Assembly: GCA_002358575.1 (NCBI GenBank) | Contig: DEPD01000098.1 | Location: 1-5,685 of the forward strand | DNA length: 5,685 nt | Origin: Lachnospiraceae bacterium UBA3401 | GTDB taxonomy: Bacteria; Bacillota; Clostridia; Lachnospirales; Lachnospiraceae | Reading direction: 5' to 3' | Shown: in pieces, positions 1 to 4,911 of the stretch | Numbering within the stretch: position 1 is the first letter of the stretch | Layout of the letters: each line of letters begins with the position of its first letter | The notes under the pieces: generated by a model | Seen by the model: the letters and a program-made list of their open reading frames with translations, nothing else | Told to the model about the DNA's origin: nothing | Database searches by the model: none | Program-made: the position numbers and the translations under genes

Positions 1-21
1 ACATACTCAACTAGTAGGTAG

Positions 22-1510
22 ACCTACCGCCCCAAATACCATGAGGATTTAGTGCATAGCGAAATCACTCTCCCACCCAATGCGCCGCCCAAAGAGTATG
101 CAGACCGAACCACCTTATGGAACGCTGTTGAACTGTCAGAGAAAGGGCAGAAATTACAGCTTGCGAGAATGTTAAAAGCGTCACTCTCCAACGAATGGAG
201 TTATGAACTTGCGGAGGAAGTCGTGAGGGATTACGTTCAGAGGAATTTTGTTGACAAGGGAATGTGTGCTGATTGGGCAATCCATGACAGCGAGAACGAC
301 AAAGGACAGTGCAATCTACATATCCATGTTTTACTCACAATGCGCCCTCTCACTGAAAATGGGGAATGGGGAGCAAAACAAAAGAAAATTTATGACCTTG
401 ACGAAAACGGCGAGAAGATACCAGTGATTGATAAAAAGACAGGTCAGCAGAAAGTGGATAAGCAAAACCGCAAAAAGTGGAAATGTCAGACCGTAGAAAG
501 CACTGACTGGAACAGCCAAGAAAACGCCAAGACGTGGCGGAAAAGATTTAGCCGACACAATCAATGCCACCAATGAGAAGTTAGGGATTGCGGTACATTG
601 GGAACACCGTTCTTTTAAGGAACAGGGAATTGACCGAGAGCCGACTATCCATATCGGGGCGGTTGCCAACGCTTTAGAGCGCAAGGGAATACAGACCGAG
701 AGGGGTAACATCAATCGGGAAATCATAAGGCATAACATTCTGTTGGAACAGGCGAAAGAAATGCTCATGCTTGCCAAGCAGGAAGTACACAGCGCACAGT
801 ACGCAGCGTATAATACGCAGATTAAAAATACAGCGGTCAACGTGAAGAATGAAGTTATGGAGATGATTGCAAAAATTAGAGAACGTAAAGGCAGACTTGA
901 CTTGCCGATTGTCAGCGGAAAACACCTAAGAAAAATATCCGACCGTAACCGCAAATCCAATGCATCTGCATTGGATTCGCAGTCAGCCGACAATGCGGAG
1001 AAATTCATCACGACAAGGAGGATAGACAGCTTTGAGAGCTTTGCGAAATTCACAGCGGATAAAGAACAGAGATACCAACAGTTGGAAACGGTACATCTTT
1101 CAAAGGGGCAGAAACTAAACCGATTAAAGGAACTGTCAAAAATGTATGCCCTCTTTGCACCAGTTCAAGCCACCTATAAGGAAAGTCAATCTCTCAAAGG
1201 ATTTGCGAAAATGAAATACGATAAGGAGCATAAGGACAGCTTATCGAAGTACCCCGAATTAAAGGAGCGTATGCAGAGCTTTTTACAGAACGGCGAGAAG
1301 ATGACGCCGAAACAGTGGAAAGACGAGATTCAATCCTTGCAATCCGAGTGTAACAGTATAAGTAAAGAGCAGACCAAGACCGCCACAGAATTAGCATATG
1401 CGGAAACAATCAGCTATAACAAGAAGAATCTTGAAAGGGAGCTTCAGAACGAAAGCCGACAGCATAACAGACAACAAAGCAAGACCAAGCGGAGGGAGGA
1501 AGAAATTTAA
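22..1510 (+). pseudogene. mobA: MobA/MobL-family relaxase, N-terminally truncated and frameshifted
   Basis: Remnant of a plasmid/transposon relaxase, which nicks DNA at oriT and pilots the strand during mobilization. The readable part starts after a TAG at 19-21 and contains VHSEITLPPNAP and LWNAVE, typical of the family just downstream of the catalytic-tyrosine region, which is therefore missing. The metal-binding histidines are visible as AIHD (His codon 283-285) and LHIHV (His codons 319-321 and 325-327). Reading is lost in the A4 run at 541-544. Removing one A restores TWRKDLADTINATNEKLGI and continues without a stop in the next frame to 1510, through HWEHRSFKEQGI and EPTIHIG, both family hallmarks. 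The rest is a charged, helical C-terminal tail ending in NKKNLERELQNESRQ, also family-like, so the 3' end is complete. The joined product is about 495 residues. GTG at 52 has a weak GAGGA upstream, but homology makes it an internal valine. Family assignment is strong; pseudogene versus sequencing error at the A4 run is open. Confidence 0.88.
954..977. repeat. Near-perfect 24-bp palindrome inside the relaxase gene
   Basis: Two 11-base arms, 954-964 (AATCCAATGCA) and 967-977 (TGCATTGGATT), are exact reverse complements separated by only TC at 965-966. The segment lies in the coding frame and encodes part of KSNASALDSQ in the relaxase C-terminal region. It has no T-tract after it, so it is not a terminator. 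Its function is unknown; possibilities are a protein-binding site, a cruciform, or chance. Confidence 0.9.
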
Positions 1511-1513
1511 TGA

Positions 1514-1572
1514 AAATCCGATAGAAATATGAGTGTGATTGTGGTATTCTGTTAGAAGTACAAATCGGATTT
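1514..1572. repeat. 9-bp inverted repeat flanking the promoter region of the membrane-protein gene
   Basis: AAATCCGAT at 1514-1522 is the exact reverse complement of ATCGGATTT at 1564-1572, with a 41-base loop. The second arm abuts the ribosome binding site of the gene at 1585, so pairing could affect translation if both arms were transcribed. If the proposed promoter at 1522-1550 is right, the first arm is not in the transcript it makes, though it would be in read-through from the relaxase gene. With a loop this long, a 9-base match may be chance. Confidence 0.4.
1522..1550 (+). promoter_or_regulatory. Possible sigma-A promoter for the membrane-protein gene
   Basis: TAGAAA (1522-1527, four of six consensus bases) is followed after 17 bases by TATTCT (1545-1550), which is preceded by TGG and so forms an extended -10. 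Transcription would begin near 1557, shortly before the ribosome binding site at 1573-1577. The match is moderate and rests on sequence inspection only. Confidence 0.35.
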
Positions 1573-1584
1573 GGAGGTATCAGC

Positions 1585-2019
1585 ATGAAAAAAATATATT
1601 GTATTATAGCACAGTTGATATTGTTGCTATGGTTTTTTTTGGATATGACAGGATTGTGTTTTGGAAATAACTGTTTAGTTTCGAGGTCATATAAAGATGA
1701 TGGTATATTTTTTCTAATTTATTTAATAGTTGTGATATTATTCATTGTTAAAGAACAAATTGGTAAATGGTTTGTAATTGTATGGCTTTCGATGTGGTTT
1801 GTGATACAGTTTATCTGCCACGAATGGTACACTATTTTTAATGATGGATTTATGGGTACATTAGAAAGAAAAATTGAGTATTTTTCAGGCACAATACAGT
1901 GGTTACAAATAGATGGTAAATATATACCCGATGTATATCATACTATATTGCATATTCTCATATTATGCGCCTTAATCAGTACCATTGTATATTCCATAAA
2001 GATTACAAATAAGAAATAG
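1585..2019 (+). CDS. Small integral membrane protein of unknown function (144 aa)
   Basis: An intact gene for a very hydrophobic protein. I recognise the general type as an uncharacterised Clostridia membrane protein but cannot name a family. Likely membrane helices lie at residues 4-24, 41-57, 61-79 and 119-138. The loop after helix 3 has the distinctive string CHEWYTIFNDGFMG and then an amphipathic stretch (residues 92-118) before the last helix; the C-terminus is basic (ITNKK). A GGAGG at 1573-1577 sits seven bases before the ATG and supports this start. The gene is visibly more AT-rich than the relaxase before it and the topB remnant after it, and it lies between two mobilization-transposon genes in the same direction. 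It could be passenger DNA of the transposon. No transporter, toxin or immunity motif was recognised, so no role is proposed. Confidence 0.75.
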   Translation: MKKIYCIIAQLILLLWFFLDMTGLCFGNNCLVSRSYKDDGIFFLIYLIVVILFIVKEQIGKWFVIVWLSMWFVIQFICHEWYTIFNDGFMGTLERKIEYFSGTIQWLQIDGKYIPDVYHTILHILILCALISTIVYSIKITNKK

Positions 2020-2081
2020 ATATTCCCGTTTTGTCTAAACATCAATTACCACAATTACAACAGAATAAGTAACACAGCGTC

Positions 2082-2118
2082 AGAGCGTATAGAAATCAGT
2101 TTATGCGCTCTATTTTTA
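2082..2118 (+). terminator. Rho-independent-type hairpin just upstream of tnpW
   Basis: AGAGCGTATA (2082-2091) can pair over ten positions, one of them G-U, with TATGCGCTCT (2102-2111) across a ten-base loop, followed directly by ATTTTTA. This is the standard form of an intrinsic terminator. It follows the membrane-protein gene by about 60 bases and ends about 20 bases before the tnpW start, with no obvious promoter in between, so it may act as a terminator for upstream transcription or as a leader attenuator for tnpW. Confidence 0.7.
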
Positions 2119-2136
2119 TGTAAAGGAGCAGAGAAT

Positions 2137-2302
2137 ATGACAGAAACCAAAAAACGAGCAACAGCCCCACAGTTTCAAGCGAAAGTTGGGGAACACCACT
2201 TACACCGTCAAGGTACATTTCAGTAAAGACACTGACAAAACTTTTAAGGACAAAGTGCAAAAGCTGATTATCAATGAGTGCCTTGAAAAAAATCAGAAAT
2301 AA
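2137..2302 (+). pseudogene. tnpW: TnpW-like transposon-encoded protein, frameshifted
   Basis: Small protein of the TnpW type, found in Tn4451-like and other Clostridia mobilizable or conjugative elements; its role is not established. The gene starts with AAAGGAG at 2122-2128 eight bases before the ATG and reads MTETKKRATAPQFQAKVG. It then loses frame in the G4 run at 2188-2191. Ignoring one G gives NTTYTVKVHFSKDTDKTF and continues through KDKVQKLIINECLEKNQK to the TAA at 2300-2302, for 54 residues in all, the usual size and content. Unshifted translation gives an unrelated short tail ending at a TAA around 2224-2226. With the relaxase upstream, it marks the 1-2302 region as a mobilizable-transposon remnant. 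Whether the extra G is real or a sequencing artefact cannot be decided here. Confidence 0.8.
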
Positions 2303-2325
2303 TCCACGTCAATACTTTACACCGT
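2303..2325. other. Junction between transposon remnant and topB remnant
   Basis: The tnpW reading ends at 2302. Recognisable topoisomerase III sequence (RLSEDSLLLAMQNAG) begins at about 2323 in frame with the rest of the topB remnant. The roughly 20 bases between encode nothing topoisomerase-like, and the topB frame is closed by a TGA at 2284-2286. The recombination breakpoint must therefore lie in or next to this interval. No inverted repeat or duplicated target could be identified, because the other side of the event is not in the window. Confidence 0.65.
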
Positions 2326-3015
2326 TTATCAGAGGATTCACTGCTCCTGGCAATGCAGAATGCAGGCACGGAGGAATTTGCGCAGATCAGGGACGTGGAG
2401 CGCACGGGGCTTGGCACGCTGGCCACACGTGCGGGCGTGATAGAAAAGCTGGTAAAGGGCGGATTTGTGGAGAGGAAAGACAGGTTGCTGGTTCCGACCA
2501 TGTGCGGCATGGAACTTACAAAGGTGCTGCCGGACAGCGTAAAATCCGCAAAACTGACCGCAGAAGGGGAGGCAGCGCTGAAAGAGGTCGAGCGCGGTGA
2601 GCGGCTTCCAGAGGATTTTCTCAAAGGCATTACGGATATGGTGTGCGGGCTTGTAAAATCCTATGAAGAGATAAATGTGGGAACCGGTTCCCTGTCTGGT
2701 ACTGACCGGGAGGAGATTGGAAAATGTGCGCGCTGTGGGAAGCCAGTATATGAGGGAAAGAAAAGTTTTTACTGTTTCGCCTATAAGGATGAGCCGCCAT
2801 GCAATTTTGCCCTCTGGAAAGACAACCCGTATTTCAGGAGCAAGCACAAGGAGCTGACCAAGAAAACCGCCTCTGCCCTGCTGAAAAAGGGGAGGGTAAA
2901 GATGACGGGGCTTTATTCGGAGAAAAAAGGAATCCTGTATGACACAACAATCGTGCTGGACGACACTGGTGGGAAATATGTAAATTTCAAACTGGAATTT
3001 GAGCAGAAAAAGTGA
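2323..3015 (+). pseudogene. topB: DNA topoisomerase III, 5'-truncated C-terminal remnant
   Basis: C-terminal third of a type IA topoisomerase of the TopB kind carried by Firmicutes conjugative elements. The full enzyme, roughly 600-700 residues, passes one DNA strand through another by means of an active-site tyrosine and a TOPRIM domain; both are absent here. Visible are RLSEDSLLLAMQNAG, the motif GLGTLATRAGVIEKLVKGGF (codons from 2407), VERGERLPEDFLKGI, and a zinc-ribbon-like segment with CARC (Cys codons 2725 and 2734) followed by two more cysteines, FALWKDN, and ASALLKKGRVKMTGLYSEK. The family motif normally reads GxGTPATRA; here the proline is leucine (codon 2419-2421, CTG). No credible start exists upstream: ATG 2353 lies inside the conserved region and has no ribosome binding site. 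About 230 codons remain open to the TGA at 3013-3015. The fragment cannot be an active topoisomerase. Confidence 0.88.
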
Positions 3016-3086
3016 GCAGGTTCACACAGGAAAAACGTAAAGGACAGATTTTTTAGGAGCTGTACAAAACAGCAGGGAGAGTTAAT

Positions 3087-3557
3087 ATGGACTTAAAACA
3101 GACATTGGCGGACGCATTATCTGAAAAGGAAAACTATCTGAAAACAGTGGAGCTTTCCACGGAACAGAACACAAACATGATCGACGAAATCCCAAATAAT
3201 GAGGGTCCGCGTATCTGTCATGGGTATACCATTCTTGAAAGCGAGACTGTAGGCTGTAAGGAATATGTGATTGCAGAAAACCAGAAGGCGTCTTCGCCCT
3301 ATGCGGTGTGGGTGCGCAACATGGCAGAAGATGAAAAGACCGGGCAGGAAAATTTTTTCTGGAGGCATTATTTCAGTACGCCGGGAGCGGCGAAAGAAGA
3401 TTTTCAGACAAGGGCTGACAGTGAGAGGGAGCGTCTGTCTGGCAGAAGGGAATACCCGTCGCTTCTGGAAGATTTAAGGCGGCATAAGGAGGAAGCCGTA
3501 CACAATATGGGCGGGGCTGTCATATCTGAAAAGGCCGGAAAAGTGAACGAAAGGTAA
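3087..3557 (+). CDS. Conjugative-element-associated protein of unknown function (156 aa)
   Basis: An intact gene 71 bases after the topB remnant, with AGGGAGA at 3074-3080 six bases before the ATG. No enzyme or DNA-binding motif is recognised. Residues 1-35 are charged and probably helical. A central domain of about residues 45-110 contains GYTILESETVGCKEYVIAEN, then SSPYAVWVRN and FFWRHYFSTPGAAKEDFQ. This 'YxILE...VG.KEYVI...PYAVW...FFW.HYF...A..DF' pattern resembles small uncharacterised proteins I associate with the topB neighbourhood of Clostridia integrative elements; that association is from memory and uncertain. The C-terminus is polar and charged. No signal peptide or membrane helix is present, so it should be cytoplasmic. 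A small hairpin (GCTGT 3059-3063, ACAGC 3069-3073) lies just upstream, overlapping the edge of the ribosome binding site region. It probably was cotranscribed with topB before the truncation. Confidence 0.72.
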   Translation: MDLKQTLADALSEKENYLKTVELSTEQNTNMIDEIPNNEGPRICHGYTILESETVGCKEYVIAENQKASSPYAVWVRNMAEDEKTGQENFFWRHYFSTPGAAKEDFQTRADSERERLSGRREYPSLLEDLRRHKEEAVHNMGGAVISEKAGKVNER

Positions 3558-3564
3558 GCAGTGC

Positions 3565-3593
3565 TTGTCCATTTTTATCCTGCATGTTACAAT
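3565..3593 (+). promoter_or_regulatory. Sigma-A-type promoter with extended -10 before the 3635 gene
   Basis: TTGTCC (3565-3570) and TACAAT (3588-3593) are separated by 17 bases, and TG at 3585-3586 gives an extended -10. Four of six and five of six consensus bases match. Transcription would start near 3600 and give a leader of about 35 bases before the ATG at 3635. It is the best promoter in the left two thirds of the window and suggests the next gene is transcribed separately from the upstream one. Confidence 0.6.
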
Positions 3594-3634
3594 AGCGGAA
3601 GATAATAAAAGATTTTGAGAAGGAAGATGCAGGC

Positions 3635-4053
3635 ATGTCAAAAAAGAAAAAACTGACAAAGCAGGAAAGACGGGAGGTGCGTATATGCAAAGCACGCCAG
3701 TGGGCTGTTACTTATGAAGGGAGCCATATCATCCGCGCCTACCAAAAAAATTTAATGTGGATACCGTCTGTGCTTTAAATGACCTAGGTGAGATCGGGGC
3801 GCTGTCACCTGAGAAACTGGCAGCAATGAAACAGGCAGAGCAGGTGCGGCAGGAGAAAAAGCAGCAGCAACGGGAACAGAGAAAATACCAGGAAATACTG
3901 GACCATTACCCGGACGCGGACGACTGCTTTTACTATATTGCCGGTTATACGTCCGGTGGTGCGCCTTATGGCGTGACATGGGAGGAAATGGGCATGGAGC
4001 TGTGGGGAGGCGCATTTAATGATAAGTTTCCAGATGACAGCCTTATTTTTTAA
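3635..4053 (+). pseudogene. Uncharacterised protein split by a -1 frame change at A7-TTT
   Basis: The gene opens at ATG 3635 with AAGGAA at 3621-3625 about nine bases upstream, reading MSKKKKLTKQERREVRICKA, RQWAVTYEGSHIIRAY, and stops after 47 residues at 3776-3778. The rest of the protein is in the -1 frame: FNVDTVCALNDLGEIGALSP, a coiled-coil-like Glu/Gln/Lys-rich stretch, then FYYIAGYTSGGAPYGVTWEE to the TAA at 4051-4053. Joined, it is about 139 residues. I recognise the type as an uncharacterised Firmicutes protein in which the RAYxKKF-VD and GYTSGGAPYGVTWEEMG parts belong to one chain. An eighth A in the run 3744-3750 would restore the frame. Alternatively the heptamer A AAT TTA at 3748-3754 has the right phase for -1 ribosomal slippage. 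Loss of one A is the simpler explanation. The gene has its own promoter and a terminator right behind it, so it is a single-gene unit. Function unknown. Confidence 0.75.
3748..3754 (+). other. Potential -1 slippery heptamer
   Basis: In the frame of ATG 3635 the bases read A AAT TTA, the X XXY YYZ pattern of -1 programmed frameshift sites. A slip here moves ribosomes into exactly the frame that encodes the remainder of the protein. A six-base-pair stem (AGGTGA 3786-3791 with TCACCT 3805-3810) lies about 31 bases downstream, farther than the usual 5-9 base spacing. Use in translation is unproven. Confidence 0.35.
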
Positions 4054-4059
4054 CATGTC

Positions 4060-4109
4060 AGCCCGGAGCAGGGAGGAAAACGGCTTCATTGTTCCGGGCT
4101 TTTTATTTT
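4060..4109 (+). terminator. Rho-independent terminator after the 3635-4053 gene
   Basis: AGCCCGGA (4060-4067) pairs perfectly with TCCGGGCT (4093-4100), and four more inner pairs, two of them G-U, extend the stem. TTTTATTTT follows at 4101-4109. It begins six bases after the stop codon and separates this unit from the convergent regulator gene. There is no T-tract on the opposite strand, so it should work in the rightward direction only. Confidence 0.88.
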
Positions 4110-4114
4110 ACGCA

Positions 4115-4410
4115 CTACCGTTTCAGCCCCCTTACAATATCCGTGATGCTCGCAATTTGGCTGTCCGTCAGCGTTTTCAGGTTATCAGTGAGGGCTTCCA
4201 CCGCGGCAGGGTTCTGGTTTCCGGCGTCAAAAAAGTCTTTCGGGGAGATACCGAAGTACTCGCAGATATAGAAAAATACCTGCATGGACAGGAGTGCCTT
4301 CCCGTTTTCAATCTGCTTTCACTCTGTCCAAGTGTCAGACTCATGTCCCTTGCGGACACGCCTTTTTGTATGTGCAGATGCACCAGACTCTGACGAAAAA
4401 AATCTTCCAT
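4115..4410 (-). pseudogene. XRE-type helix-turn-helix regulator broken by a ~10-base deletion
   Basis: Leftward gene for a small XRE/Cro-CI-like DNA-binding protein of the kind that represses its own and divergent promoters. From ATG at 4410 it reads MEDFFRQSLVHLHIQKGVSA and RDMSLTLGQSES, matching helices 1-2 of the fold. It then jumps into another frame that encodes QIENGKALLSMQVFFYICEY, FGISPKDFFDAGNQNPAAVE and TDNLKTLTDSQIASITDIVR to a TAG at 4117-4115. The family normally has about SxxYINxIENG at this point; here GAAAGC runs straight into AGATTGAAAAC, as if ten bases encoding most of 'YINQ' were lost near 4314. Unshifted translation ends at 4177 with an unrelated tail. The missing residues fall in the recognition helix region, so the truncated product should not bind DNA. 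This lesion is not in a homopolymer, so a real mutation is likely. Repaired length would be about 101 residues. Confidence 0.8.
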
Positions 4411-4432
4411 AGCATTACACCGTCCTTTCTAT

Positions 4433-4461
4433 ATTATAGTATTCCATACGAAATCACTATT
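4433..4461 (-). promoter_or_regulatory. Possible promoter for the leftward regulator
   Basis: On the minus strand a perfect TATAAT lies at 4438-4433, about 23 bases before the start codon. The bases 17 positions upstream (4461-4456, AATAGT) match the -35 consensus poorly. An AAGGA at 4427-4423 is twelve bases from the ATG, a long spacing. The -10 assignment is reasonable; the rest is weak. Confidence 0.35.
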
Positions 4462-4483
4462 TAGGGAATTGTATTATCAAAAT

Positions 4484-4515
4484 ATATCGATATGTAGAAT
4501 ATAATTCTCTATAAT
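4484..4515 (+). promoter_or_regulatory. Promoter and possible operator for the Spo0A_C-like gene
   Basis: TCGATA (4487-4492, four of six) and a perfect TATAAT (4510-4515) are spaced by 17 bases and point toward the gene at 4562. The -35 overlaps a ten-base palindrome ATATCGATAT (4484-4493), and an inverted repeat AGAAT-ATA-ATTCT (4496-4508) fills the spacer. These sites lie between the divergent XRE regulator and this gene, where an operator would be expected, but short palindromes are common in AT-rich DNA and binding is only inferred. Confidence 0.5.
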
Positions 4516-4561
4516 CAGGCTTGTTATATATTTACAGTAGAGATGAAAAAGGAGGGGCAGC

Positions 4562-4795
4562 ATGGGAATGAGAAAAATATACTGGCAGATCGCACGGGAG
4601 AATGGCGTGATAGTAAAAGAAGTGAGGGACGGGATGCAGGAGGCAGTCAACGCGGCTTACCAGAACCCGCCGAAGGATAGAGGTGTGACATCAGCCTTTC
4701 AGGAGAGGATTCCGTGCAGGGGAGAAATTCCCACACCGGAAGAGGTAATACGTTTTGCGGCTGGTGAGATTCAAAAAAAGAGGGTTAAACAGTAA
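4562..4795 (+). CDS. Spo0A C-terminal-domain-like small protein (77 aa)
   Basis: An intact small gene with AAGGAGGGG at 4549-4556 before the ATG; the ATG at 4568 is a second possible start. The protein reads RKIYWQIARENGVIVKEVRD, GMQEAVNAAYQNPP and, near the end, GEIPTPEEVIRFAAGEIQKK. The order 'IAxENxxxxxEVxxxxxxAxxAAYxNP ... xPTxEExIxxAxxEI' is that of short Firmicutes proteins resembling the Spo0A C-terminal DNA-binding domain (Spo0A_C, from the sporulation master regulator). Stand-alone versions lack the receiver domain, are frequent in Clostridia accessory regions, and have no established function; DNA binding is inferred from the fold only. The gene is divergent from the XRE regulator remnant, so it may have been under that repressor's control. 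It is followed by about 116 bases that include a separate promoter. Confidence 0.72.
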   Translation: MGMRKIYWQIARENGVIVKEVRDGMQEAVNAAYQNPPKDRGVTSAFQERIPCRGEIPTPEEVIRFAAGEIQKKRVKQ

Positions 4796-4848
4796 TTTTC
4801 TTTTTCGCAAAACCAGTACTGTTGAAAATCAGCCTTATAAAATATGCG

Positions 4849-4877
4849 TTGCGGATGGAAAGCGGATATTATATAAT
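4849..4877 (+). promoter_or_regulatory. Promoter for the DUF1349 gene
   Basis: TTGCGG (4849-4854, three of six) is followed after 17 bases by a perfect TATAAT (4872-4877). The expected start near 4884 gives a leader of roughly 28 bases ending in the GAGGAGG ribosome binding site at 4898-4904. Confidence 0.5.
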
Positions 4878-4897
4878 TAAGCCTATAAGAAAGGTTC

Positions 4898-4904
4898 GAG
4901 GAGG
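4898..4904 (+). promoter_or_regulatory. Ribosome binding site fixing the DUF1349 start at 4912
   Basis: GAGGAGG lies seven bases before ATG 4912. The same frame is open from a TTG at 4822, but that codon has no ribosome binding site and lies upstream of the proposed promoter, so the shorter reading is preferred. Confidence 0.85.
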
Positions 4905-4911
4905 CAGTAGA

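Noticed and set aside
331..1053. Long leftward open frame of 240 codons opposite the relaxase gene
   Set aside because: It is antisense to well-recognised relaxase sequence, spans the point where that gene changes frame, has no ribosome binding site and resembles no family; it is a shadow.
2274..2600. Rightward open frame overlapping the start of the topB remnant
   Set aside because: It runs in another frame through conserved topoisomerase sequence and reads as Gly/Arg-rich out-of-frame translation.
4019..4393. Rightward frame across the terminator and the regulator gene
   Set aside because: It would read through a strong terminator and is antisense to the recognisable regulator.
4822..4911. 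N-terminal extension of the DUF1349 protein from TTG 4822
   Set aside because: No ribosome binding site, it contains the likely promoter, and the GAGGAGG at 4898-4904 clearly serves ATG 4912.
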